Assembly (NCBI GenBank): GCA_037176705.1 | Contig: CM073898.1 | Location: 39,745,488-39,809,487 of the forward strand | Origin: Molossus alvarezi | Lineage: Eukaryota > Chordata > Mammalia > Chiroptera > Molossidae | Length of the DNA stretch: 64,000 nt | Direction: 5' to 3' | In this document: piece after piece, positions 12,001-24,351 of the stretch | How the letters are laid out: the number at the start of each line of letters is the position of its first letter | How positions within the stretch are numbered: position 1 is the stretch's first letter | Made by a program: the position numbers and the translations under genes | Notes under the pieces: generated by a model | The model's database searches: none | What the model was told of the DNA's origin: nothing | Seen by the model: only the letters and a program-made list of their open reading frames with translations

Positions 12001-15000
12001 TCCCCTGTGAAGAGATGCACTAGTACACTGCTGGAGACACCCCCGTGGAAGAGGTGCCTCTGCTGCTTCACACAGAGCCTCTCTCTGGCCTAACCAAGGT
12101 GCCGGCAGTGGGTGTAGAATCGGGTGTGAAGAGGTAGGGGTGGGGCTGATACATATAATTTGAAAAATGTCCCTTCCACTCCCGTGTAGCTTAGAGTTTG
12201 GTTGTGGCTTAAAACTCCTCGTCGAAGCTTGAGTCTTAACATATGGGTGATTTTAAAACTCCAGAGGGATGGAAACAATTAAGGGCTTTAGTTCCTCTGC
12301 TAAATTCCTGGGGAACCCTGAGAACACCTTTGCTGGTTGGAGAGAGATATAGTAAAATAGCGATGAGTGACATCCAGAAAGAAATACTCAAACTTTGTGT
12401 TTTGGTGGGGCCATGTGTACTTCTAAAAACACGTTCCCTTCACTGTTTTAACTCCCAGAGGTATGACTGGTAGTCGTCGCTACCAGTCTTATTTTAAGGC
12501 ACAGAAACAGGGCTGCATGGGGACACCTGGGTATCCCTGTGGCTGGGTGGCGGCCAGAGGCCGGGTGTGTCCTCTAGTGGAGCTTCTGTCTGGGCTCCGG
12601 GGCTGTTTGAAGCCTTCCTCACAGGCCCGACAGGACACGGAGAACATGAGTACATTCTTCCTAAGCATTCCATTTCTTAGAAAAAGTAGAATAGTATAAT
12701 CAGGAGCAACATTTCCTTAAAGTACAGACACTGGAGAACCTGGCTGGTGCAGGTTCTTTTTTTCCCCACTGAGAAAGTGACCATGTGTATTTGGGTGGTA
12801 ATGATATAGTTGAATTCTATTCTCTACTCTTGCTGTCCAAAGTCTCTTCTCTTCTCAGCGCTGTCGAGGCAAGAATCCACACAGGCACAGGTGTGCTGCG
12901 CGCGCACACACATTTCAGGGCCGTTTTGTTCCTAAGTTTTCCGAAAAAGCGCTCAGACTGCACATACTCGGGACACTGGCATCACACAGATCCCTGCGAT
13001 GGAGGTTAAATGGGAGACAGTGTTTGCAGTACCTGACATACTGTCCTCAGAATGAGAACTGCTGTTGCTGCTCACACACAGTGGGGTGGTGCCGAGTAGC
13101 AGTGACTTTATGATGCCCTTGAGAGTTCTTTGTGCCCCGGGAGAAGATGAAAGGCAATGAACCAGAGGACCGACGTTTTGTTTCTGTTTTGTTTTCAGCT
13201 GCTACCCAAATTGGTTTCATGAATTCTTGTACTTTTACGTAACCTTTCCTCTGGGGCACTTAATGCCGATGAAAGCAACACGATCACCCACGGCTCCAGC
13301 TCTGGGAAGACCGCCTCTGAGGAATGTCACAGTATATTTATGATTATTAATAACAGCTTCCCAAACCACTTTCTCAAGGTCTGTGACCGTTATGTTCACA
13401 CGTCCCCCCAGGAAGGTTAGCTGAAGTTCTAGGCCAAGAACGTTTAGGAGAAAATGGTAGAAGCACATCGCAGTCAGCCCTGCAGAACTATCTTTACCTG
13501 ACGTCGTGGGCTTCCCCCAAATCCAGTTCCAGGCCACAGGCCACACCCTGAGGAACAGGAAGGAGGTCAGGGAAGGTGCGTGGGCACCGCTTGGAATGAG
13601 TTTCCCAAAAAGTGGAATTCCACAGCTCCCTAGGGTATTTCCCCAAAGACGGTGGTAGACTTTGTCTCTCCTGGCTGGGGAATGGGAACTCATGGTGTAT
13701 AGGAGGGAACATTAGCCATAGAATCTAATTTATGGCTCCTCATGGATGGGCAAATAGGGTTCCTAGGATACTCCCAGGCTTCCTAAAGACCCAGAAATTA
13801 ATGCATAAGTTAGGTTGGTGCCATGACGCTCACTGCAAAGAGAACAGATAAACATTGTATGAGGGAGGCAGGCACAGGGGTCCTGGATGCTGTTCTACTG
13901 ACCGACCACATCAGAATTAGCCAAGCAGCAGTCTTCAAATACACATTTCCGGGGGCCGCCCCCCAAACCAATCAGCATTCCTGGGGGGGGTAATGTGTTG
14001 CTATAAAGCACAGAGTGGTGAGGGGCTTGCTGAGCTGGTGAGCAAATATGAAACACCTCAATTTATCCAGTCACTGGACAGGGTGTTACTGAGTGCCTAC
14101 TGTGGGTCAGGCATGGCACACACTCCTCCTTCCCTGCCTTTCCAGCCGAGAGTAGAAAGTAAACAAACTGGAAACAACTGCAAATGGTAAGTGTTATGAA
14201 GGAAGCAAGGTGATGAACTCCCACTGAAGGAGTGGGTTCTTTGGATGCAACCTGACTAGTGATGGTGGGCCCGGGGCAGAGGCACTGAGGCTGTGGCCTG
14301 AAGGGGTAGGAATTCCCGCAGCATCGTGGTGCTTAGGCGGAGGCCATCACCGGTGACACCCCTGTGGGAAGAACATGCCTTGGCAACTTCTGTAGGTGCC
14401 ACTAGACACACCAAAGAATCAACGTACAGCTCCCTTCCTCGCAAGGTACTCTGAAGTCAGAGACTCTTCCCCAGGTGGCAAAGGCAGAAGATTGCCTTTC
14501 TGTCATTTTCAGAGCCTGTTTGCTCTCCGGCTAATGCCCAAAGCCTGGGTCTCCTTGAAAACACCACTGAAGACCCCTAGGCTTCTCCTTGAAGGCTGCC
14601 TGCAAGGTTGGGGGCCTGAGAGCCACCCACAGAGTCCTCAGACCCCGCCTGTTGTCCTGGTGAAGGGCAGGGGCCTCAGGACGACACTCCATGTTCACTG
14701 TGTGGGTCTGGGGGCCTCCCGGCTGTGCAACGGAGCAGAGTGCCTGTCCCCTAGCTGCGTCAGTAAGATCGCCTGCCTCGCCCAGGACAGCTCCTGTCCA
14801 GTCCCAGTGACTGTGCTACTTTGGAAGGTTCCATTCGGAAAGACAATGAGGATGCCTCCATTTCTGGCCTGCCATTTATCGTTTTTAATTATATGGGGGC
14901 ACATTGTGAACCCCAATCCCAGGTGGTGTTGCTGCTGCTGGGAGATTGTCCAGAGCAATCTTCCTAATCAAACGTGCACACCCTCAGGGCAGCCGATTTC

Positions 15001-15594
15001 TGTGCCAGGTGAGAAGCAATCATGACAAGCAAGTGTGCGAGGAAACACTTTTACTTGTGAGGCTCAGAGCTATGTCTGTCTGGCAGCTTAGCACCAGGAC
15101 TGAAAGCTTCCCCATCCCGTGGGGGTGGGTCTGCACAGGGCGGGGTGGGCCGGCTCCACGGGAGTTTGCCCACGGCTCAGACCTGGTAGGCAGTTCCTGC
15201 TTTTAGCATTTCCTTAGCCCCTGGGGTTACGCTTCTCAAAGACACTCCAAGTGACCAAGGCAGGCAGGCGCTCAAGTGGCCTTCTGGGGGGTTTGTGATC
15301 TGCTACTTTCCCATAGAGCCATCTCCCCAGGGGTGGCCTCTTCCTCAGGCTTTTCCTGTGTTCACACCAGACTTGGGTACCCCAGAGGCTGACCTCAGAT
15401 GCACCTCGACAGCTTCCGCTGTGCTCCTACAACAAACCCTTGTCAAGTGTGGAGAAGGGTCACTGATGAATAAGGCAGGTCCCTGCCCTCCGGAAAGAAA
15501 AAAAATCAATGGGTATCTAACTAGCTATAAAAGAAGAAAGACTGTGATAATGACAACAACACAGGTAAAAAGGAAGTGCTGTGTTATAAATGGT
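12001..15594. other. Intergenic, moderately GC-rich, nothing recognised
   Basis: I see no repeat I can name and no gene. Two long open frames (13,235-13,693 minus and 14,396-15,025 plus) show no recognisable domain and are treated as chance. Confidence 0.5.
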
Positions 15595-16025
15595 ACCGTC
15601 TTAGTTTCTTGTCGTGGCCACGAATTTAGTGACTTAAAACAACAGAAATTTATTTTCTCACAGGTGGCCAGAAATCTGAAACCAGTGACATGGGACTAAA
15701 GTCAAGGTGTTGGAAGGGCTGAGTTTCCTCCACAGGCTCTAAGGAGAATCGTTCCCTGGCGCTTCCCGTTCCCGGGTGGCTGCCAGCGTTCCTGGACTGT
15801 GGCCTCGTCCTTCCCTTCCTGCCCCCGTGGGCACATCCCTTCTCCTCTGTCTGGAAAGCTCCCCATGCCTTCCCCTGTGAGAACAGACGTGACTGCACCT
15901 CAGGCCCACTGGGATAAGGTAGGACGATGGTTCTATCCCATGATCCTTGGCATCTGCAAAGTCCTTCACTGCCATATAAGGTAACATCCACCAGTTCCAG
16001 GGGTTCGCATGTGGATCACTTCTTC
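15595..16025 (+). repeat. Ancient interspersed repeat, copy B (same family as 4,255-4,620)
   Basis: The stretch 'TTTAGTGACTTAAAACAACAGAAATTTATTTTCTCACAG...AGTCAAGGTGTTGG...GGCTCTAAGGAGAATC' to 'CATCTGCAAAGTCC...CCATATAAGGTAACATCCACC' is the better preserved copy of this family in the window. Confidence 0.65.
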
Positions 16026-16064
16026 CTCGGTCTCCCACTCCCCTCCCCCAATCGCATACAGCTG

Positions 16065-16392
16065 CGATGTCCAGTATGGTCGCCACCGGTCACGTGTGGC
16101 CACTGAGCACTTAAAAGGTGACTTGTGTGAATTGAGATGTACTGTAAGTGTAACATGCTAGATTTTGAAAACTTACTACCCAAAATGCAAAGCATCTCAT
16201 TAGCTATTGTTTATGCTGATTAGTTGTTGAAATAACATTTTTGATATATTAGGTAAAATAACATATACTATTAAAATTAGTACCACCTGTTTCTTTGTAC
16301 TTTTTAAAATTCAACGCCTAGAAGAATTAAAATTGCTCCTGTGGCTTGCATTTGTGGTTTATATTATATTTCTATTGGACAGTCTTCCACAC
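16065..16392. repeat. Old DNA-transposon-like repeat (ends in CTATTGGACAGT)
   Basis: The right end TTTCTATTGGACAGT and the left part 'GTCCAGTATGGTCGCCACCGGTCACGTGTGGCCACTGAGCAC' match a common non-autonomous mammalian repeat. Both ends show the inverted 'GTCCA' theme. The family is not named. Confidence 0.55.
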
Positions 16393-16404
16393 CATCTATA
16401 AGAG

Positions 16405-16573
16405 TAATTGTCAAACTACTGTACATCAGAATCACGTGGGGGATTTTTAAAAGCCCCAAAGTGCATAATGCACCCAAGAATTTAAAAATCAGAAATCTCT
16501 AGGGAGAGGCCCAGGCATCAACATGTTTTAATCCCCCTGGTGGTTCCAACATGCAGCTAAGGCTGAGAATCCG
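16405..16573 (+). repeat. MER5A-like hAT MITE
   Basis: The order 'TCAAACTACTGTACATCAGAATCACGTGGGGGATTTTTAAA...GAGAGGCCCAGGCATCAACATGTTTTAA...GGTGGTTCCAACATGCAGCTAAGGCTGAGAATC' follows MER5A, a short non-autonomous hAT element with no coding capacity. Confidence 0.75.
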
Positions 16574-17412
16574 TGGAGTAGAGGCTTGGAGGAGGGCTAT
16601 TACCCACAGAGTCATGGGTAATACTGTTTCCACAGCAGCTGTTTCCACGAGCCAGAAGACACCTGGGATCTCAACACCGCGGGGCAGGCTGACTGGACCT
16701 CTCTCTCACCCTTGGGTGCTACTGGCAGTTAGATCAACTATCCCCGGGCAGTTTCTGCCACAGTACTTGGCAGAATGAAATACAACAAAGGCCAGCAAGC
16801 TTGGGGGCTGGATCAAGGCAACACACTTCCACAGTGGCTCAGAGTGGAAGTGTGTTTCAGGGGCATCCATCAGTAAGATCTACCACCAGCATAGGTACCT
16901 GTTCCTGCTGGGGTCCCTGCTGTTCCCAGCTCCACACAACAGCCGTGTTCCTGGGTCTGGACTCAGAATTAGGTAACAAAGCTAATGTCCAGTACACTTC
17001 TGTTGAGTTTTGAAGTATTGTGCAGAAAATTGGTTCTTGGTAGAGCAAGACAGGGTGTTTCCGTAGCTGCTTGTGTTACTTGCCACAGCACAGATACAAT
17101 GAGATGAATCTCAGCCTTTTTCACGCAGTAGAATTACTGGCATCATCAGTGAATAAACCCATCACTTGAGTGCATTTTGCAGCGATTTGAGGCAAACTCA
17201 CTAAAATACCATATTATCTTTTTAAACAATTCTGAAAAAATTCTAAATTGCACAGCACTCCTCTGACTTCTAAAATAGCATATACTAAATGTTAATTAAT
17301 ATTTTCAAAGGAAAGAGGTATTGAACAGGGGTTGTGGGTGGCAAGGCATTCCAGACACGGAAGATATAAACATCTCAACAAGAGCCTCCAGCAAGCTTGT
17401 TCCCTCCCCTCC
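16574..17412. other. Intergenic, nothing recognised
   Basis: No gene or repeat can be named in this stretch. Confidence 0.5.
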
Positions 17413-17423
17413 CTCCTTTCTTC

Positions 17424-17649
17424 TTCTTTCCTAAAAATATTTTTTCTTTTATTAAGTTTAGAGAGGAAGGAAGGGAGAGGGAGAGATAGAAACATCAATG
17501 AGAGAGAACATTGATTGAATGCCTCCTGCATGTCCCCCACTGGGGACTGGGCCCACAACCTGGGCATGTGCCCTGACTGGGAATCGAATCGGCGACCTCT
17601 TGGTGCATGGGTTGATGCTCAACCACTGAGCCACACCAGCCGGGCGCCT
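17424..17649 (-). mobile_element. Ves SINE (A-rich tail, no hairpin) with 11-bp TSD
   Basis: The minus-strand head is at the right end (GCCCGGCTGGTGTGGCTCAG). The GA-rich body is at 17,459-17,488 and the tail type is TTAATAAAAGAAAA. The TSD CCTCCTTTCTT occurs at 17,413-17,423 and 17,650-17,660. Confidence 0.9.
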
Positions 17650-17821
17650 CCTCCTTTCTTTATTGAGCTCAAACTGTAGGTTAGGAAGTGGCCATTGTCT
17701 CCATGGAGTTTAGGGGCTAGTAGAGGGAGAAAACCTCAAAGTAAATGAGAGAGAACATTATAGCTATGATTGGAGGCAAGTCTCCCTTCCCCTTTTGCCG
17801 GTTCCTTTCTTCTCTTTTCTG

Positions 17822-17854
<33 letters not shown>
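17822..17854. repeat. (TG)n microsatellite
   Basis: An uninterrupted TG dinucleotide run lies just left of the Tigger-like element. Confidence 0.97.
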
Positions 17855-17858
<4 letters not shown>

Positions 17859-17867
17859 GTATACACA

Positions 17868-18412
17868 CAGTTGACCCCTGAACACCATAGGTTTGACTGC
17901 ATAGGCCCACTTAACATGGTTTTTTTCCCCCCCGAATAAGTATGCATAGTACCATAAATGTTATTTTATCTTCCTTATGATTTTCCTAATATTTTCTTTT
18001 TTCTAGCTTACTTTATTGTAAGAATATAGTATATAATACAGTGAGGCTTATGTTATCAGTGAGGCTTCTGGTCAACAGTAGGCTGTGAAGTTTTTGAGGA
18101 GTTGAACGTTGTATGTGGCCTGGCCAGTGTGGCTTAGTGGATTGAGAGTCGTCCCATGGAGTCAGAGGTCCCGGTTCAATTCCCGGTCAGGGCATGTGCC
18201 TGGGTTGCAGGCTCGATCCCCGGTAAGGGGCGTGCAGGAGGCAGCCGATCAATGTTTCTCTCTCACGTTGATGTTTCTATCTCTCTCCTTTCCTCTTTCT
18301 CTAAAAAAATCAATAAAAACATATTTAAAAAAAAGTTGTATGTAGATTTTTGACTGTGTGGGATGGAGGAGGGTTTGTGCCCTTTACCCCCATGATGTTC
18401 AAGGGTCAGCTG
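17868..18412 (+). mobile_element. Tigger-type DNA transposon remnant, split by a SINE
   Basis: The ends are inverted copies: CAGTTGACCCCTGAACACCA at the left and, read on the minus strand, CAGCTGACCCTTGAACATCA at the right. The inside carries 'CTTCCTTATGATTTTCCTAATA', 'TAGCTTACTTTATTGTAAGAAT' and 'TTCTGGTCAACAGTAGGCT', familiar from non-autonomous pogo/Tigger elements. TA is present just outside both ends. There is no transposase frame. A Ves SINE sits at 18,117-18,334. Confidence 0.7.
18117..18334 (+). mobile_element. Ves SINE inside the Tigger-type element
   Basis: It starts GGCCTGGCCAGTGTGGCTTA, with B-box-like GGTTCAATTCC, a CT-rich body and the tail AAAATCAATAAAAACATATTT. The 9-bp TSD GTTGTATGT lies at 18,108-18,116 and 18,335-18,343. 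Confidence 0.95.
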
Positions 18413-19329
18413 TGTATATATGCACATCCATTCATACGTGTATATATGTGTATATATGTATGTATGAGGTAACTTACAAAGATGCATACAGAACAAGGTA
18501 AAGAAGAAATTGGGAGGGGGAAATTGAAAGTAAGAAAATTATGGAAGTTAGATCAGTCAATAAATTATATTTCTTAACTTGTCTAAGTAGTGGAATGTGA
18601 GCCACACATTTAGATCTGATTCCCCAGTAGCTAGTGCAAAGAGGAGCAATGGTATAATTCACAGTGTTCATAAGATTAAAACGAGTTGCTAAGAAACCAC
18701 ATGGATGAGGGCGCAGCGTCATAATAAGGCATTGTAGGGCGCACTCACAACATCCTCAATAGCACTCTTATAGCACCAAGATATTCTGTAGGGCATGACA
18801 GAAATCGATAGAGTTGGAGGAAATGAAAAAGAGAGAATATGAATTTCTAGCTGGAGCTAAACTTTCTGCTGGGATTGGGCTGAGTTAGTCTGAGCCTCCA
18901 CCTGTAACTTCCTTTAGTTCCATATTCTGGTTTTAGGGCCGAGCTAGAGGTGTGCACTGGAGGTTATGGGAGTGGAGAGGGACCCTCGCGAAGTGTAGAC
19001 GGATGCCAGGAACCTGGAGATGATGCCCATGGAGAGACCCAGGGAAACGGCAGGGAAGGCATCCCAGGCGTGAGGCGGTAGAGCCAAGCACCGATGGGAC
19101 ACAGAGGTGTGGAGAGTGCCGATAGGGAGCCACCGGCAGTTCGGCGGTGGAAAACTATGACATATGAAGCAAGGTCTGGTGGCCAGTGGAGCTGGAATCG
19201 TAGGCAGGGGCCAGACTGTGCTCGCCTTATGCGCTCTGCTAAGGAATGTGGGGAATGTGGCCTTTTTTTTTTTCCTCTTTGGAAAGATACTGACATGTCA
19301 CTTAAGGGATTTAGACAGGGGGGTTGCAT
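18413..19329. other. Intergenic, nothing firmly recognised
   Basis: 18,940-19,130 vaguely recalls the old repeat at 9,804-10,345. No gene is visible. Confidence 0.4.
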
Positions 19330-19620
19330 TTGCTAACTACTGTGTTAATGCACAATAAATCTCCCCCAAACTCAGTGGCTTTAACAAAAATCACATATTC
19401 TTGCACCCAGATCTGTGAGTCTGTGAGGGGAGAGTGGTTATATTTCAGGGTGCAGGTCTTCAGGTTGCCTGGGGTGACCTTGCGTGAGGCCAAGCTGAAG
19501 GAGCAGCAGCTACCCAGGATTAGCCCTTCTCCCAGTGAGGTGTGGAAGTCCAGGAGGGTGAGTAGACAGACAGATGTCTCTGGAAGCCTCATCAGAGAAA
19601 GGATACACCCTTAGATACAC
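19330..19620 (+). repeat. Ancient interspersed repeat, weak copy C
   Basis: 'CTCAGTGGCTTTAACAAAAATCACATATTC' and the following 100-200 bases resemble the left part of the repeat at 15,595-16,025, more weakly. The right limit is uncertain. Confidence 0.4.
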
Positions 19621-20149
19621 CCACATTCCATTAGCAAAGCAAGTCCTGCGGCCAAGCACAGTGTCATCAGGGAAGGGAGTTACACTCTGCCCCTCATGGG
19701 AGCTACCGCAAAGTCCAGTGCCAGAGTGGTATGAGTTATACAGGGAAGTTTGTGAAGAATTATGAGCCATGATTCTACCTTAGGGGTGAAGCAGCTGGAC
19801 TTGACTAAGCAGTTCACCTGTGCAGTTGTGTGGAAAGCAGATCTGAGAGAGGTGATGCCGGAGTCAGAAGGACCAGTTGGGCGGGTCAGGGAGACGTAGT
19901 GAGAATTCAGACTTGGCAATACTGAGCTGGAGTGGAACAGTTAGCTCAAAGCAACATATGTGATAAAACCACCAGGACTAAATGACTGTTATTTATGGCT
20001 GGTTTTTAGATACCTCCATTTACTGTATATAGAGTCCACTGCTAAGGTTTGCATAAAAATTGTCAGTTGCCTATCCAACATCTATTTTCTTATTTTTATC
20101 AAAAACAACTCTAATTTTACTGGTGGCATTAATGTGCTAATTAAAAAAA

Positions 20150-20480
20150 ATTTTTTTTCTTAGCTTCCCTTGCAGCGGGGAGGTGGTCATATGGCAAGCC
20201 CTGGATATAAATAAGATTCACTAGGCTGCATTACCAGAAAAACTTTTATAGGGGCATGTGTTTTGTTTCTTTTTTACCATTTGCTCCTATCTTTTTTCTG
20301 TTTCAAGTGTAGATGGATGGCTGGAGCTCCAGCAACTATTTTGTGGCCAGGAGGCAACTATGCTAAAGATGGCTGAGCAGGGAAAAGGAGCCTAAATCTT
20401 TGACAAGATCATGAAGACACCATACCAGCCCTCAACAGCCTTCTTTAGAAGATCGGTTATGTGAGAGAAAATAAATGCCT
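20150..20480 (+). repeat. Ancient interspersed repeat, family not assigned
   Basis: The order 'TAGCTTCCCTTGCAGCGGGGAGGTGGTCATATGGCAAG', 'GATGGCTGGAGCTCCAGCAACTATTTTGTGGCC' and 'GAGAGAAAATAAATGCC' follows a known old mammalian repeat. The AATAAA near 20,468 would sit in its terminal part. Confidence 0.5.
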
Positions 20481-21045
20481 TCTTTTAAGTGACTATTTTT
20501 GTCTGTTTTTGATAGCCAAGTAAAGTTCCTGTCACCACACAGGACCTTAACAACATAAAGAAACATTATTTATTTAATAATTACCCTGATCAATGACCAA
20601 ATTTAGAAACTGTGGGGACTAAAATAAGCTAATATTTTTCTTCCTACCTTCTAATTTCTTGTAGCAGGGCGAATAATAATAACAGACAGTTTAACAGGAG
20701 AAAATAAAATTGTAATACATGTGCATGGCAAATTCACATATGCATGAGCATTCCAAAGGCAGCAAGGCAACATTTAGTATACGTGACATTTTGGACAAAG
20801 GAGAAAAGTGGGAGTGAGGGGTGGGTAGGGGTCCTACATTTCCGAAGTGAGAATGGGCGGAATTACAGGTAGATAAAGCAGACAAATTCTCGCCGGGCAG
20901 CTCAGAAACTATGGACGAGGGATATTTAGCTAACAAGCCCCTGCCTAAAGCCCTCTTACAATTCAAATTAGGCTAAGGGAACTTCCTAGTTTTTCTATCT
21001 GAATCACGTGGGCAGGAAAGGTTGGAAGGGTCAAAGGTCCTTGGT
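20481..21045. other. Intergenic, nothing recognised
   Basis: No gene or repeat can be named here. Confidence 0.5.
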
Positions 21046-21061
21046 CTGTTTTTTCTTTTTC

Positions 21062-21316
21062 TTTTTTTTTTTTTAATCCTCACCCGAGGACATTTTTCCA
21101 TTTTTTGCACAGATAGAGTGGGAGGGAGAGAGAGGAAGAGAGAGAGAGAGAGGGAAACATTGAAGTGAAAGGGACACATCGAGTGGCTGCCACCCACACG
21201 ACCAACCAGGGCCGGGGACAAACTGCAACTGAGGTACATGCCCCTAGCGGGAACCGAACCCGTGTCTCTCTGGACCGCAGTCGGATGCTCTAACCGCTGA
21301 GCCAAACCGGCCAGGG
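21062..21316 (-). mobile_element. Ves SINE with terminal hairpin
   Basis: The minus-strand head is at the right end (GCCCTGGCCGGTTTGGCTCA). The body has a GA run at about 21,122-21,152 and the terminal hairpin is at 21,076-21,091. The TSD of 16 bp with one mismatch (21,046-21,061 and 21,317-21,332) is low-complexity but convincing. Confidence 0.93.
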
Positions 21317-21332
21317 CTGTTTTTTATTTTTC

Positions 21333-22483
21333 AATGAGTCTTTTGTTTCTTAACAAACAGCTTACAATTAATATCCCAAAAGGCAAAACTTTTGGTCCCT
21401 TTCAAAACATTAAAATCTCATCAAGGTAATCTAGTCCAACAGTAAGCATCTGCTAGTGTGCATATATTTGTGGAGAAATTTGTCTTCAGTTTCTTTCTTC
21501 CTTGTCCTTCCAACACAAGTCCAATTCCTCCTCTCAGCTATCTATCTGCCTTATAATATCTACTTAAGTGTTAACTCATCTGAGAGGGTTGGCAGCAAAA
21601 GGGCCGATTGTTTTGTTTTAGAATAGGGCTGGAAGAACAAAACTGTGATGGTGAGAAAAAAAAAGATGTAGAGATCACTATTTTCAGATACAGAGCCCAA
21701 ATGTATTACCAGTAATGATAAAGTTGCATTTCTGCAGGTAACGACGTGATAAAGCACTTCATATATATTATCTCATTAGCTGCCTGAGGTTAGAGGATTT
21801 GTTCAAAGAGAAGAACAAGTGACAGAGACAGGACTCACATTTTTCTGACTTATATTTGCCCTTCCTGTGGCCAAAAGCGGTCTTAAGAACTGTGTTGAGG
21901 AGAGTCTTCTGTGTATATGAGAGGAAGATGTCAAAGAAATACTGCACTGGACATAGTTAAACATAGTTTATTCAAGACTATTGCAATGGGAGAGAGACTG
22001 AATTTAACTCTACTGACATAAAAGGGCAAGAGGGTTCTTGAACCCTGAGATGAGCTACTGGGAAAGTACTGGAGGGCTGTGGGAGCTGGAAGAGGAGTTG
22101 GTCATTGTGTTCAGACCATCTGTGCTTGCTAACAGCACTCCTGGAAGTTAGGCTTCTACCTCCTGACAGACAGGGATATATACCCGGATGGTTCCATTTC
22201 AAAGGGGTGGCTTCCCTGCCCTGGAGAAACATTCCTGGGTGGTAAAACTGTCAGGAAGCTGGAGATTTACATCTCAAGAGCCGTAAATCATTTATAGTGG
22301 AAAGTTTTCTAAAGTAAATGCTGTAAAAGAAAAGAAACAAAACAAACAAAAAAAAGGGTGATCAGGGACCTACAGCCAGGAAGAAACCTGTCTAAAGTTT
22401 AGTCAAACTGAGGGGACCTAATTTAAGGCTATCTGGGTCAGAGGGCAGCATCACCTTTCCTTGCTCTCGAGGAAGCTAGGTCT
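21333..22483. other. Intergenic, possible MIR trace, otherwise nothing recognised
   Basis: 21,740-21,840 (TTAGAGGATTTGTTCAAAGA...GACAGAGACAGGACTCACAT) resembles one arm of a MIR. No gene is seen. Confidence 0.4.
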
Positions 22484-22500
22484 AAGAAGTTCCCAACTGA

Positions 22501-22750
22501 GCCCTGGCCGGTTCGGCTCAGCGTTTGGAGCGTCAGCCCGCGGACCAGAGAGTCCCAGGTTCGGTTCCCACTAAGGGCACGTACTTTGGTTGCAGTTTAT
22601 CCCTGGCCTCGGTTGGGGTCATGTGGGTGGCAACCAGATGTGTTTCTCTCACATCTGTTCCTCTCTCTCTCTTCCTCTGTTGGTCGTCTCCCCCTCCCGC
22701 TCTATCTGAAGATAAATGCAAAAATGTCCTCGGGTGAGGATAACAAAAAA
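22501..22750 (+). mobile_element. Ves SINE with a perfect 17-bp TSD
   Basis: It starts GCCCTGGCCGGTTCGGCTCA, with B-box-like GGTTCGGTTCC and the terminal hairpin at 22,726-22,741 just before the A-run. AAGAAGTTCCCAACTGA flanks it at 22,484-22,500 and 22,751-22,767. The perfect TSD suggests a young copy. Confidence 0.96.
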
Positions 22751-22767
22751 AAGAAGTTCCCAACTGA

Positions 22768-23559
22768 TTATTTCTTAACAGGTGGCAGCTTTATCAGGGG
22801 ACACATATTGACTAGCTGGTGGAGGGACTCTAATTTAAATGCGCATTCGGGTGGGGGTGATTTTCTCTGCACCCTGGTTTCATGAAGATCTGCAGGGGGT
22901 ACATCCTTGCATTTTTCTGGCTCTGTCTCCGTCCTGTAGAGGAGAGCATTCACCCAGATACATGCCTGGGACCAAGTGCAGAAAACGTTGACAGCTCAGA
23001 GAAGATTCCATGCACCTTCACAAGAGGGTAGAAGGAACTCTTGTAGCTCAAAGACAGAAACCCAGGGTCACAGGGCACCCCCTTTCATAAAGAGCTGAAC
23101 CAGTAAGTACAGGTAGCTAGCAGCACGGAGGAAAATGAAAATCTCCCTGTAGGCTAGGGCCATGCTTTGCTCGGAGGGGACTTGACCTGACCTTAAAATC
23201 CAGGCCTCAGGATGTAGGAGATGAAGGTATTTTACTTTTCCTTTAAGGCTTTTTCATATAAAAATTTAAAATATCCAGTTTCTTCCCCTGAAGCTTCTTA
23301 GCAAAGTAGTGGATTTTTAGAAAAGACAAAGGCCTAAAGAGCAGAGCTCCCAAGCTTCTCTTTCCCCTTTTCAGAGTGTTAGGATTTTTTTAAAACATTA
23401 CCTTTCCAACATCACCTCTAACTGCTCTCCCCTCCCCCCAACGATCTCTTCTCTCATTCTCCAAAGTACAAACAGATGGTTACCCCTCAGGTCCTGCTAC
23501 CCATCTTTCCTGAATCCCAGTCCCTTTAAATACTAAGCTTCCCTCATTTTGGTCAGTGG
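22768..23559. other. Upstream flank of CCDC85A, nothing recognised
   Basis: This is unique-looking sequence between the last upstream SINE and the CpG island. There is no gene and no nameable repeat. Confidence 0.5.
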
Positions 23560-24251
23560 TTGTTTCCCCTGCTCGGTGACCAACCTGGTGTGCGGAGGGA
23601 GCTTCTTTGGCCACACAGTGGCGCTCGCGAGCCTCCCAAAGTCCGGCACACCTCTCCCCGTTCCTGCCCCATCAGCGTCCCGGCGCTGGAGGAGCCGCGC
23701 CCCCGACCTTCCCCGGCGGGATAGCGGGGAGCGCGCTCCCGGAGCCCGGGATGCTGTAGAGCGGCCGCAGCGCTGGGCCGGCGCGGGAGGTGCGGCTGGC
23801 TGCGGACAGCCTGGGTTCCAGGCTCCTCCTCCTGCCGGTCCGGCCTCCCCCCGCCCCCAACCTCCCCTCCCCTTTCCCCCACGGCTCCGCGAGGCGAATC
23901 CAATGCCTCCCTAAGCAGCCCGGGAGCCGGCAGCGGGCGCAGCCAGGGCGACCCGAGGAGCGAGCCGGCCGCTGGCCGCGCCGAGCCTTTGGGCAGCAGC
24001 GGCGGCGCAGCAGGAGCAGCTGGGGGGCCGCGGAGTCCGGCGCGCCCTTGAACGACTCTGAGGGGAGAAGCCGCGTGCTGCACTGGGCAAGGGGGAAACG
24101 CACGCGTGTGTGCCAGAGTGTGGGGGACGGCAGTCTCGCATTAGGACTGAGAGGTCAGGGGAACCGGGGTGCGGCCCCCTCGACGCCTCCCTCCGCGCCC
24201 CGCTCCTCCGGGTTCTCCCGCGGCGGCGCCAGCGCCCCAGCGCCCCTCACC

Positions 24252-24350
24252 ATGGACTTGCGCGGAGTTGGGACGCGCCTCAGCAGCCGCGCGCGGGTAA
24301 CTGCCCGGCCCTGGGGGTGCGCGGGCGCGCGCGCAAGGATGGCGAGGTAG
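24252..24350 (+). other. Upstream ORF 1 (32 codons) ahead of CCDC85A
   Basis: The ATG sits in CACCATGG, a strong initiation context, and runs 32 arginine-rich codons to TAG at 24,348-24,350. It lies 170 bases before the next stop-free main frame. Whether it is inside the mature 5' UTR depends on the unknown transcription start. Confidence 0.4.
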
Positions 24351-24351
24351 G

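Noticed and set aside
13235..13693. 152-codon minus-strand open frame
   Set aside because: No recognisable domain or composition bias typical of a protein, no splice or promoter context, and another frame overlaps it. Treated as chance in GC-rich intergenic DNA.
14396..15025. 209-codon plus-strand open frame
   Set aside because: The frame opens at a non-ATG codon, and the sequence shows no domain or family I know. GC-rich sequence makes long chance frames likely.
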